In this document: piece by piece, positions 53,776 through 64,000 of the stretch
How positions within the stretch are numbered: position 1 is the first letter of the stretch
How the letters are laid out: each line of letters opens with the position of its first letter
Source of the DNA: Rhizoclosmatium globosum
Lineage: Eukaryota; Chytridiomycota; Chytridiomycetes; Chytridiales; Chytriomycetaceae
Length of the DNA stretch: 64,000 nucleotides
Direction: 5' to 3'
Assembly: GCA_002104985.1 (NCBI GenBank)
Contig: MCGO01000009.1
Location: forward strand, 434,001-498,000
Notes under the pieces: generated by a model
Seen by the model: only the letters and a program-made list of their open reading frames with translations
Databases searched by the model: none
Told to the model about the DNA's origin: nothing
Program-made: the position numbers and the translations under genes

Positions 53776-56700
53776 ATGTCACACTTTACAAACTACCAAA
53801 TCCGCAGATTCAGATTCATTTTCAACCAGTACTCCGAAGGTGTTGGAATATCGGCAACTGTAGAATCTCCCGACAACATTGGATCATCAGTAGAAGACCC
53901 ATTCCTCTTTGCTTCAAACAACTCTTCCATAGCCGTCAACGATTCCTCAGGATGGATTATACGCGTGAACTATAAGTTGACTGCGAATGAACTCATACAA
54001 CTGATGGTACTTGTCCTGTGTGTGTCAACGATGGATTCACCTTTCGAACGACTTTGACAGCCTCGATTTGGACCTCCCATCACTTTGACCCAAGCACGCG
54101 ATTTTATCTATGAATATGACTCCAGCTGTACTGGTTGTCTCGACTTTGACGACTTTATTGAGTTTTTGGGTGACTATCAAGCTATTCTGCAAGTGCGACG
54201 GGACAAGGCACTTGGGCACTATTACGGTAAATTGAATGTAAGTGAACTGAATTAAAAGTTTTTGATGTATCGAGGAGAGTCCTAACATTCTTGGTTTATT
54301 CTCAACTCTATCCAGCTCGCTCAAACACCTGACCAACCGGGAGATGATATATGGACTCCAAACGACTATCCAGCCCATGATGACCCTGTACGTAACCATA
54401 CTTAAAATGCTAATATTTTGCAGTTTTGACTAAACCTCATTGTCATCTTAGAAAATCCTCATTGCCCGTTTATTCATCCAAAAGTTTCAGGAGCCAACAG
54501 ACTATCTCGCAACCCTTTCTCTCGACGATCCAGAATTCTTCTTTACAAAAACCGAGTCAGTCACGACTGAAATCATTGAAAAGGGCTTCATTGACGATAT
54601 GAGCATCTTGAAACGAAGTATTGTTGTACGAATCTATTCGGCACGTAATTTATCTGCGTTTACGAGGTAATTTGCTGCGTGGTAGTTGAAAATCCCTTTC
54701 ATCACTAATGAGATTATCACCCGTAAACCAAAAGAATCAAAAAACGCATCAAAAAGGGAATCGAATTCACATCTCTCGATCCCATGATCCGAATTGAACT
54801 CGCTGGAATCGTGCGACAAACCTCTGCCATCGTGGCCACTACAAAACCTGATTGGGATCAGGACTTGAAATTCGAAATCACGATCCCGCCAGGTGAAATC
54901 CACGATGTGCAGCAGTGGGTTGATCGGCAGGTTATGTCCATTAGCTTGATGGATTTTGATGGAAGTGGGAGTGCACAGTTGAGTTTTCATTTTCAGGAAA
55001 AGTCTGTGAAATCCTGAAATTTCTTTTACTTCAATCAGTAATAGCGAAGTAATTGGCGTGACTACTATTCCCTTGCTCAAGATCCTCCTCTCTGTGAAAA
55101 AGCCAATGTGGCAAGTTGTCAAACTGAATCAAATGGACAGTTGTCTGGCACTGAGCCGACTTCCAGTGCTAGAATTGAGTATATCGGACAATACAAGAGA
55201 GCAATGGGCTTGGGCTAAAATTGTCGATGCGTACGCTGTTCCTGAAGAAGGTAATAGTTTATTCATATTGGTACATCCATTAATAAGCTCTAGTTTGGTA
55301 CAAAAAACATCAAAGCAAAGTTCTCGCTGACTTAAATAAGCTCTCTCGAATGCCAAATGTTTGTAGTATCAGAATGATTTTTACGTATCATTAATAATGA
55401 TAGTCTCAGATTGACCCTTCCTCTTCGAGCAGTTCGTATATGGTAAAACTTCATTTATTTTTTAATTCATCAATTATTAATGCCAGAACATCTTCGCCAA
55501 AATGTATAGGATTTTGATCTTTGGGGTAACTACAGAGATATGATTCGACCACTTCGAACGTCATTCCGCCGTCGATGTTTTCACACATTTACGTTGAATG
55601 AACATAACCAAGTTGTACCCCTTACAACTTTGGTCACTCCAATTACCATCCCAGACTCCAACACAGCCATTTCGACTCCGCAAGACGCCGCAAAACATGT
55701 CGCCCGAATCGCATATCGCACGGCTATCGTAGCACGAAGCAAAATGACAAACTTGTTGATTTCAAAGTGCCTTAGTGATGCACAAGAAGAAGCATTGGCG
55801 CGTGCTGATAGAATAATGGAGAACCAAAGCGCGGCTGGATGGAGAGCCCAATATGGATGGTGCCTCTCCGCAACGCAAAACTTGTTTGCTCAGGTGTCAA
55901 GTCCTCAGACTGTCTTGTTACAGAAGCAAGGAACGCTTATGGAGCTTTCTATGTTGTTGTGCGGGCTGCTGTTGGGACTTGGAATACCCTCATATGTTGC
56001 TATTGGCCATGTAAAACGACGCCCTTATGTGTGGGTCGTGTCGATTCTGCAATCGGAATCGGCTTCTGCTGTTGTTGATGAGATGGACGACTTTGCAGCT
56101 TGTCAAATCGTGTATACCAATGTTGTAGGGAATCCACTTGCGTATAATAGAACTGATTTTCGCCAAATGGCTGAGGCGGCGAAAAGGCAGAATGGGAATA
56201 AGGAAGTACAGATAGTTCACTGGGACGCAGCAACAGGTAGGGTACTTACCATGAAACGTATCATACTTATCAGGTCTTTGTAAAGGCACAAACTATACGA
56301 AATCATCTCAGGCAAACTTCCCGTTTGACAAAATTGAAACACTCTTTGACAACACAAACATTTTCTACAACATCCAAAAGTCTGATAACTTGAAGAGGAC
56401 TTTTTTTTCGTGGGATTTAGCCAATTTAAATCACTGGGTTCCATTTTTCCCAGAAGATTTGACTCCAGAAAGCCCAATAAGATGCTTTTGTGAGAATGCT
56501 TTCGTCGTAAAAGTTTCAGCTAAACGATTCGTTCATATTTAGATACGCCAACAGACTCCATATTCCCACCCCCAAGCCATAAAGTATCCTCTGAGGCTGA
56601 CAGTCGAATGTTTCTCATAGATCTTGCTCAAAATATCCAACTTTACCGGAAGAATGCTCTGTTCATACCCAAGACGGTTTTTCATCGTCCTGCATCCAAG

Positions 56701-57254
56701 TTTCTACAAGCTCACTTGAATCGATTTGAGCTCAGGCTTTCGGAAATAATGTCGGAGAATATGAACTGGAACGGTGGGCGTGCTGACTCTACTCCATTCC
56801 GCTCCTCGCTTTATCAGCGTGGAACCTACTTCAACTCTTCGCAGACTTTTTTGGTGGACGTCTCAAGCCTCTCCTCTGCACGTAAATCGTCTGTAGAGGC
56901 TGGACTGGTAAGAAAGATGCATCAAGATCTGGCGGCTTTCACACCAGATCGATCATGGTATCGTGGGACGATAATGCATTTCAAAAGTTCTAATGTGGAT
57001 GATATTATGGAACACTTAGGTTTGAGTAAACGTTCTTAAAGTCCATCCAAACCTGAATTCTTGTCACAACAGTTTCGCTTGGCTTATTGAACGCGACTTT
57101 GCCGGGAATCTCATTTGTAATTGGGGCACGAATTTTTACACATCAGTTTGCAAACAGTGTGTGGGTTGGCATAGGGTACTTTCAAGATTTGTGCGCGAAC
57201 GAAGTGCATCATCTTCTCAATCCCGTAAATTACGACGAAATTTCAAAAAAATGA
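53776..57254 (+). CDS. CC2D2A: CC2D2A-like ciliary transition-zone protein (C2 plus transglutaminase-like fold)
   Basis: Twelve exons join in frame to about 951 residues (introns about 54007-54060, 54238-54315, 54388-54451, 54667-54734, 54978-55038, 55251-55293, 55359-55409, 55443-55509, 56237-56273, 56490-56542, 57026-57072). The N-terminus has an EF-hand-like segment (YDSSCTGCLDFDDFIEFL). A C2 domain follows (VVRIYSARNLSAF, IRIELAG, WDQDLKFEITIP). Next comes a degenerate transglutaminase/peptidase-like domain (LMELSMLLCGLLLGLGIPSY, YVWVV). The C-terminal region has NTNIFYNIQKSD, LNHWVPFF and a last strand pair ending FANSVWVGIGYF. This order matches the C-terminal half of CC2D2A; CEP76 is a related alternative. 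CC2D2A builds the transition zone at the base of cilia. Its coiled-coil N-terminal half is missing or unrecognised. It converges on a TTC29-like gene about 30 bp away. Confidence 0.75.
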
Positions 57255-57284
57255 TGATGTGCAAGTGTAACAATAAAGACTTAT

Positions 57285-58858
57285 TTACTGATTCTCTGCA
57301 TCCGCAAATACTTCAAAGGCCCGGGCTGCCTTCCAACTCAAGAGGGCAGAAAAATGAGGATTTTTAATACCTCCATTGATTCCACTTTGGACGACAGCAT
57401 TAAAAAATGTCTCCATATTTGCGTTTGCTTTTGACAACCCCAATTGTATTTGGGCAGCTCCAACGTTCATTGATTTAGATGGTGTTGAGTTTGTTGGAGG
57501 AGAAGTTTGAGAGCTCTGTTGACTTGACTGAACAATCGATGGTCTGCCATCATTTTGCTGTTGCTGTTCTTTTGCAATTTCACAGGCCAAAGCAAAATGG
57601 CGGTCAAAGTATTGCACAGCCTCCGGAAACTGCCCCAATTTGTTATAAAGTACTCCAATCTGATTGCAAGCTTGTGCTAGGGATTGCTTCTGTGCAGGGT
57701 CTTGCTCCGTGGACTCAATAAAAAGCTTCAAATAATTTGTGGCTTGTTGTAGGTTTCCAGAACTATGAAGACTTGTTACAATTTGAGAACAACATTAAGT
57801 ACTTCACCTCTCATAACAAGATGCTAGAGCAAGCTGTGCTTTTCCGGCACTGAGTGGATCGTTCAAGTCTTTGCATTTCGTCAGATATTTATCGAGAAAC
57901 TGGACTGCCACGTCAATTTGACCATCTTCCTTGTGCGCATTTCCTACCAACACAATTAGAGAAATAAGATGAAGGAAAGTAATACGTACCAAGACAATAA
58001 TTAAGATCGTTCACCATCTTCTCGTCAGGGGTACTTTTTTCAATAATTTGGATGGATTGTGCGTAGTGGACTATAGCATCTTTAAACTGTGCGTTCTTTT
58101 CAAGCTAGTTTCCAATTATTAGCGTTGGGCTAAGTTCTGAGCAATATTACATCTTTTGCGATTAAAATACGTGCAGCGACAAGGCTCTTTGATGCAAGTG
58201 TTTCTGCTTGAACGTCCCCTTTTTCATTCGCGAGACTTCGACTTTGCTCATACAACTTTAAAGCCTCGTGTGCCTCTCCTATTTAGCAGTGTCGATTATT
58301 TCTCCCTCAAGTTCCCACTAACATACCCATACTGGCAAGCACCAATCCCAAATTATGTGCAGCTTCAATTTCGTATTGCTTATTGACGTGAATCGTTCTT
58401 GCACACTCATATGCTTCGCGTAGGTAAGCCAAACTCAGGTCCAACATATTCAGCTTCTTATAAAAGAATCCAAGAGCCTTTTTGGCCTCGTATATTTCAG
58501 ATCTTTCTCCATTTCTGATTGCGATTTCAGATGTCGTCAAAAGATTTTTTAACGTGGTGAGTTCGTCCAAAGAATATGTTGAAACTGGAGTTGGAGGTTG
58601 ATTTGGTTTATAGGGAGTATGAACGATATTGAAGAAGTCGATGAAAGAGTGAATCTGGCCTTCTGTGAGTAGTTGTAAACAGATCGACTGCGTTATAGGT
58701 ATTCTTGTTTTCGAAGCGGGATCTGCTGACGAAGGTGGTTGTTTTGGTTTTAACGGATTACCGGTTTCTTTGCCAGTTCCTGTTTATCATTATATTTCGC
58801 TAATTGAATCGAACAACATACGTGACGTTGGCAGCGCTGGCAAGGCTGTCGAAGCCAT
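57285..58858 (-). CDS. TTC29: TTC29-like tetratricopeptide axonemal protein
   Basis: Six exons (introns about 58780-58821, 58279-58326, 58105-58150, 57944-57989, 57772-57807) give about 451 residues, close to the family length. Several TPR helices are clear: AKKALGFFYKKLNMLDLSLA, HNLGLVLASMGEAHEALKLY, NAHKEDGQIDVAVQFLDKYL, ACNQIGVLYNKLGQFPEAVQ. The C-terminal LLSWKAARAFEVF resembles the conserved end of TTC29, which in animals supports axonemal dynein and sperm flagella. A Gln/Ser/Pro-rich insert (near 57480-57580) splits the last repeats. The ATG at 58858 (MASTALPALPTS) is reached through a 42-nt intron and gives the only consistent frame. One intron is only about 36 nt. Confidence 0.72.
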
Positions 58859-58977
58859 TGTTGGAAGGGTTTTAGAAAACTGACAATCTCGAGGAATAAT
58901 TTATTCATTTCTTTTCTAAATCTATATATGCTATGCAATAGTGTCAGTGCCTTTGATATTAAGGATTTTCTTTTGTT

Positions 58978-60252
58978 CTAAAGGCGGCTTTCCTCCTCCA
59001 TTTCTTCCTCACCGCTTGTTACCTCCATCTGTTGCGATACACCAGCTTTGTTCAAATAATTATGCAGAAGCTCCCTTTGCTCTTTCAAGAAGTTTTGGCA
59101 CTTAGGTGTGGTGGCAGTTGAAATTGGAGTACTCCGTCTGAACTGCACAGACTGTTCCTCATCTTCACTTTCGGCATAAAAATCATCATTGTCGTCAATT
59201 TCAGGTAAGATGATCAAGTCTTTTCGTTCATTATCCCGTCCTTTGGTTGGTGTCCTAAGATTTGAAAATGGGCCATATTTGGAAATAACAAAAGCACCAT
59301 CTTCTGAGATTGGCGGAGAGTAAAGGAACGATGTATCAGTTCTTGGACTACTCGTCTTTCGACGTTTGTTGGTGGAATGTGTTGGTGCTCCTCCAGAACG
59401 GCGTTTTCTCAGCGACATTCGAACAGGTGAGATGGGTTCGTCCACGTTTTGAGGAATAGAAGTTGACAGAGCTGGCGAAAGTGCAGGGGGGACTTCGCCA
59501 TTATTATTAATGAACATAAGCGCATAAGCAGCGGCAACAAATGGATCATCCACAGGTTGTTCTTCCATTAGAACTGTTGTATGGTTACTGGCTGGTGTTG
59601 GTTTAGACTGAAGAGCAACACTTGATTCACTGACAGAATTTGTTTTAACTGGAGACTTGAGGGATGCAGCAGAATTGAACTTTGGCGCAACGCGTTTCCT
59701 CATTTTTGGGGCGATGGGCGATAAAGGGAGGCAAGTAGCGGTGGGCATGGGAGAGACGTCTCCCTGAATACTCGCCCCGCAACTGCTTCCAACAACACTG
59801 TTACCGCTGCTGCCATTATGCTTCAAAAGATCCAATGCTGCTCCTAGATCTCTGACTTTGCCATAGAGCCTATCTTTACGAGCCCCATCGTGGCGAGCCC
59901 AACGATAACGGTTATTCACAGTGGGGGATTGAAGTTGAGGTACCACAGTGATTGGTTTTGGAGATTGGTATAAAGACTGAAAAGAAAACATGTTGGTATA
60001 TCTGGATGATTCATGTTCTGGCTTTCCTTTAACAAGGGCCTAAGTTGTATTCGTCAGAAAAAGTGTTGAAGGGGTTAATGCTCTTACTAAGTCTGTCAAG
60101 GACTGTTCAACAGAACTGAAGGCATCGTATTGTCCTCTTTCATTTTGACTTCCTTTGAACTGAATATCTGATTCGGTATCTGAATTCACACGTCATATTT
60201 TCATCGTTGAGGAAAGGGAGATACCATTCTCGGGAGAGTCAAACGCGTCCAT
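58978..60252 (-). CDS. SP/TP-rich, probably nuclear hypothetical protein
   Basis: Three exons (introns about 60180-60224 and 60040-60087) give about 393 residues. No domain is recognised. It has many proline-directed sites (LYQSPKPI, LKSPVK, PISPVRMS, LRTPTKG), basic clusters fitting nuclear localisation (SLRKRRSGG, TNKRRKTSS) and an acidic tail (TSGEEEMEEESRL). Near the N-terminus a short charged helix (RWARHDGARKDRLYGKVRDL) may be its most structured part. The pattern is typical of CDK-regulated nuclear or spindle proteins, which is inference only. The ATG at 60252 begins MDAFDSPEN. Confidence 0.65.
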
Positions 60253-60861
60253 TTCAATCAATGTTATCACAGAGTCTTCGGACCTTACGCTTTTGGCTTT
60301 AGTTAACTGAGATTCGCGTGGGTTAACTTTGATTAAGAAAGTAGAAGAAGTTAGCAACTCCAACATAGATCATGATTGGGGGATTTTCAGTGAAAGGCGA
60401 GAGACAGCTCCATGATCATCAATTTACCTGTTTTAGAATTCATAGCTTTAATGTGAGAGAATGTGGATTTGGTACTAAGATACAATGCAGAATGGCGACA
60501 AATGCAACCTGTCAAGTTGCTTTAGAATCAAACAACAGTCTAACACACCATGGAGGATTTGAAGCCAAGATCATACCTTTGAAACGTAGAATACTGGTTT
60601 GGGACAGGCTGTTTCGTTATGGTGCTGTATTAAATGAGAATCAGCGACAATAGCGTGTAGCGAAGATAGACACTAAACCTGCTGGATGCTTTCGAAAACT
60701 TGCGATAGGTATAATAAATCAATGAAATGAAGCTCGTTGGACGTTCAGCAGGGATGGAAAAAGGTAGCCCTGTTTTTGGGAATGTTCCGTCAAAGCACTG
60801 ACTGGAACGACAAACTTATCAAATAAACTTATTCAAATATATAATAGTTAAAAATAATTCG
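60253..60861. other. Intergenic region, no supported gene
   Basis: About 0.6 kb. A 93-codon plus frame (60372-60653) has no motif and no splice context. The region probably contains the upstream control region of the SP/TP-rich gene and the 3' UTR of nothing else, since the CSL gene ends at its far side on the same strand. Confidence 0.5.
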
Positions 60862-63206
60862 TTAAATAACATAGAAACCAGAACGAAAGATAACCCCATC
60901 TGCACGATCCACCAGTAAAACAGGTTGGGCATCTTCTGACTCATCCCAGTCACAGCCCATACCCACAGCAAACTCAACCATCATGCATTCACCACACAGA
61001 ACCTCTGTCTTTATGGCCTGAAATCTACCAAAGAAGCAACAGAGGCTTTGCGAGAAATTCTGTCCGGAAAGTAACAAACGACACCGTGAAACCTGTTGGA
61101 AAGAAAAGATTGCCGGAATTTGACCGACGGGGCTAACAAAACAATCATCGTTGAAGAGATTTTGTGACGCTGGATATTTCCAAAATGAATATTCGGCTTG
61201 ATCTAGGTTTAAAGGATTAGTATATGCCAATATAATCAAAAATAAGTTTAATTTACCAATGCCAACAATAGTCCAAATAGCATTTTCTCCAAGCATAACG
61301 TTCGTTTCAAAGGCTCTCTTTTTGGCTGCATTTCTTGACGTGGAAGAGCCCGTGTCTTGGGCTACAAGAGCTGTTTCAACAACAGACCCAAGGCTCAAAA
61401 CCAAGAATTGCTTCTCGTCCTCCCATAGAACTAAACAAAGACGATTCAGTTGACCAACTGGCATTCCTTTCGCGACATCTTGAAAATCATCCACGCTTCT
61501 GTCATCACTCAAACGATCCGAATGCGTCAAAACTAACGGACACGTCACAAGACCGGTAACAGCATTTTGCAATACGACGACATCTCCAAACTTTAAATGA
61601 GAATCGTTCTCCTCCGTTGGGTTGCTGACTTGATGTGCATCGATGATGGCTTCCGAAAAGTCAGAATCATCCTTGAATAATCCCACCCTGGCATCGCCCT
61701 TCACCCAAACTAAATCATTTTTTGAGGCATCGTGCTTCTGTGTGGAACCAGTCTTTTGAGTATTTTTACGTACAAGTGGGGACTCAGATGGTACTTTCGA
61801 TGGATCGAAGTTTTCATCATTCAAGTTCCATATATACCATGATTGCCAGTTTGGGTATGTCACAGAAAGTTCTGTTCCATGGTGGTCACTTGCGAGATAC
61901 TTTGTTGTGATTTTTTGGGCTTTCAGTCTATTGAAAAGAACGACTTGAGATCCGGAGTAGATTTGCTCTGTCAGGAAGAAATAAGTACAGGGATTGAGTG
62001 TTCAGCTGAATTATACCTGCAATGGACACTCGTTTGGTAGGCTTACTAACAACACGAACAAGTGATGATTTGATTCCACTCACACGAACAACACCCTTTG
62101 CATCCTTTGGTTCTCCGTTCCCTTGAAATTCGATTATTCCTTGACTTCCAAACACAAACCGTCCCACAGACTCAATCATCGCCGCTTGTTCCTTCCTTTT
62201 CCCAACATACACATCGTTGCCTTCATCACAATCATCGCCTTCTTGCGAAACGAGATTGTTCTTGGCACACCAAACGTCAACACTCATATCCATCTGCCGT
62301 GCATCCGATTCATTGACAAAGACATGTGGAAACAGCCCGCGAACGACACGCGTTCTGTACAACAAATTGAACGAATCACGAAGATGGCTTGTCGTCGAAA
62401 GAAGATCCACGCGTAAGAATTCTCCAACGACTTTCGAAACATGGACGCCGCCACTCGTTGTCGCCAAGAAACGTCGCGATGAAACATGATGGGGTTGAAG
62501 AATAACGGCTTGTGCAGGAAACTGGTCTTGATGCCATCGGGTCCCAATCAGTGTGACTTGTGTGGGTGGGCAGAGGAATCTGTGGTGCACAGCCAAAAAA
62601 TTGTCACCACGTGACTAATACAGACGAAAAAAGCCCTTTACCGTTTCTCAACGCCATAGCTCTTTTGTGTAATCTTTGTGCTCTGAACCAATACTGTGCA
62701 TTCATCGGATGGATCGAGGAGGTAGCATTGCACGAGTTGACTCAATTCCCCATCATTCATCAGACTCTGACTGTCCCCTTCGTCTCCCACCGCAGCCACC
62801 GCACCGAACACGCTTGCCATATCGTCCCATTGGAACTGCATTCCATTCTGATCAATGCCGACGATTTCATGGTCGCTTGAGGATGAGCTTGAGCTCTGAC
62901 GCATTGAGTTTTCAAATTCAAAATCAAGGGTTGGAATCAGATCAATCGAATCACTGTTGGACGCAGTACCGCCGGCATAGGAAGTCAAAGTTGGAGTTCC
63001 CATATTGCCAATAACATCGTAAAGAAACATGGGATGCGGCAAGGGTAAGTCTTGGTCTTCTGCTTGATCGGTTGTTAGGTTTGGCTGGGTTCAATCAAAA
63101 ACCAGAGATTGCAAGCAAGCCCCGACGTACCAAACAATGCATCAATAGAAGTACGCTTGTCCGATTCATTTCGCTCATTTGCAGGAACTGGCAGGAAGGA
63201 GCTCAT
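60862..63206 (-). CDS. CSL (CBF1/Su(H)/Lag-1) family transcription factor
   Basis: Five exons (introns about 63060-63130, 62580-62641, 61968-62016, 61203-61256) give about 702 residues. The CSL hallmark reads ILVQ-type strand then KITQKSYGVEKR joined across an intron to FLCPPTQVTLIGTRW, the DNA-contacting beta-trefoil/NTD start. Further landmarks are VRVVSKPTKRVS, SGSQVVLFNRLKAQKITTKYL (linker strand), FGDVVVLQNAVTGL, AIWTIVGIDQAEYSFWKYP and the C-terminal Ig-like domain with CRLLLSGQNFSQSL and CGECMMVEF. CSL proteins bind GTG(G/A)GAA-type sites. Fungi lack Notch, so this would act in cell adhesion, cell-cycle or lipid programmes, as known for fission yeast Cbf11/Cbf12. The N-terminus is an acidic Ser-rich extension. 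The ATG at 63206 gives MSSFLPVPANE. Confidence 0.88.
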
Positions 63207-63310
63207 GTATCGAAAACAGATATGATATTCGCAAGTTTTCCCACAAAGACTTTTTGGTCTGCAAGAGGACACGACGCAATAAAATGAATAAAATACACAC
63301 ATAAAATTTA

Positions 63311-63997
63311 TTATGAAAACACAGTTCGTGCCAATTCCTTATTCTCAATCTTTGCAGCAAACAAAGCCCTCTCATTCACAACTTGAGCAAACTCCTCATC
63401 ATTCATACCTCCCGACCCTCCAGCCCCGCCTACAACAAGACTACTCGAAACTCCAAACAGCGTTCTCCCAAAGACAACCTTGGAGCCAAACAACCGCGAC
63501 GGCCTCACCATCTTCAAATCATACTGGAAAATCACAAGCAACACCCGAATCATCACCAAATGATCCCTCACAAGTTCTCGACTAATCTCAAGCCCATTTT
63601 CCGCAGGTCCTTTGATTCGTCCCAAAATTCCAGCAAACGCATCATCCAAATACACGTCTAACCCAGCAACCCCCCAACTTCCCATCCCCGCAGCACTCAC
63701 AGTTACATCATCCTCGTGCAAACCAGAAACACCACCGTCACCACCACTCGCGACCCCAGAAACAAGCCCACTCACCTCCCTCAACGCATCCACCAAATCC
63801 CCACAAATCTCACGCGCACCAACAAGCCCCTCCTCAACAACCAAACACCCCTCACCCAACATCTCACTACACACCTCCAAAAAAACACGAACAGCAGAAA
63901 CATCCATCCCGCCCAAATTATGCATACACGCTTGGTCTTTGGGTGCTTTTCGGTTCTTGTCAATCATTTCAATCAGGGCACGGAGTTTCATGCTCAT
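63311..63997 (-). CDS. Unrecognised protein, partial at the window edge
   Basis: An open frame of at least 228 codons runs to the right edge, so the true start may lie outside. It reads as a soluble, helix-rich protein: LRALIEMIDKNRK, VRVFLEVCSEMLGE, ALREVSGLVSGVA, LVRDHLVMIRVLLVIFQYDL. Two Gly-rich loops are present (GVASGGDGGVSG, GGAGGSGGMNDEE). The plus-strand sequence here is very C-rich and A-rich, matching a G/T-rich coding strand with GTT/GTG bias. No domain is recognised and no role is proposed. The C-terminus ends ELARTVFS at 63311. Confidence 0.6.
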   Translation of the reverse strand: MSMKLRALIEMIDKNRKAPKDQACMHNLGGMDVSAVRVFLEVCSEMLGEGCLVVEEGLVGAREICGDLVDALREVSGLVSGVASGGDGGVSGLHEDDVTVSAAGMGSWGVAGLDVYLDDAFAGILGRIKGPAENGLEISRELVRDHLVMIRVLLVIFQYDLKMVRPSRLFGSKVVFGRTLFGVSSSLVVGGAGGSGGMNDEEFAQVVNERALFAAKIENKELARTVFS

Positions 63998-64000
63998 GAC

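Noticed and set aside
60372..60653. 93-codon plus frame between the SP/TP-rich and CSL genes
   Set aside because: No motif, no intron signals and no neighbour to join.

Overview
This is a eukaryotic nuclear window, most likely from a zoosporic (chytrid-type) fungus. Genes are compact, with many short introns: most are 42-80 nt with GT...AG ends, and several have a CTAAC-like branch site. They sit in close divergent, tandem or convergent pairs. Two homologues of ciliary or axonemal proteins (CC2D2A-like and TTC29-like) argue for a flagellated stage. A CSL transcription factor, a SOX/MATA-type HMG-box protein and chytrid-style LRR modules fit an early-diverging fungus. The species cannot be named from sequence alone. 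Splice sites were read by eye and may be off by a base.

Layout. 1-14.3 kb is gene-poor. It holds a complete-looking pogo-family DNA transposon (722-2922, TA target duplication, about 28-bp inverted repeats) and a shrunken, decayed copy of a second pogo-like family (about 5.70-6.72 kb). From 14.3 kb onward it is gene-dense: an LRR-membrane-M1 aminopeptidase fusion (+); a divergent pair of ABHD-type alpha/beta hydrolase paralogues (19.1-23.1 kb); a low-complexity protein (-); a NIPA-type membrane transporter with a Cys-rich ectodomain (-); a probably myristoylated acidic protein (+); an apparently intact second pogo-like transposase (28.3-29.8 kb); and a giant protein of about 2,330 residues (30.9-38.4 kb). 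Then come two more members of the low-complexity family, a FabG-type reductase divergent from a third ABHD paralogue, an M17 aminopeptidase, an HMG-box factor, GALT, another alpha/beta hydrolase, a five-BRCT protein, the CC2D2A-like and TTC29-like genes (convergent), a nuclear SP/TP-rich protein, the CSL factor and one gene cut by the window edge.

The most unusual object is the giant gene at 30889-38396. It has two N-terminal C2H2-type zinc fingers, a long middle with no family I recognise, and a C-terminus with the spaced signature of a Fanzor/TnpB RuvC nuclease: an Asp-x-Gly strand, a Glu just before a CxxC, a second Cys pair and an Arg-Asp motif. Other notable items are an opposite-strand HIRAN-like ORF inside the first pogo element, a near-identical inverted gene duplication flanking about 14.7 kb, the LRR-peptidase fusion, and a BRCT array whose last three domains are almost identical.

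The genes do not form one pathway. Shared regulation is plausible only for the divergent pairs with short common upstream regions (21074-21197, 26965-27228, 41611-41662, 53594-53775).
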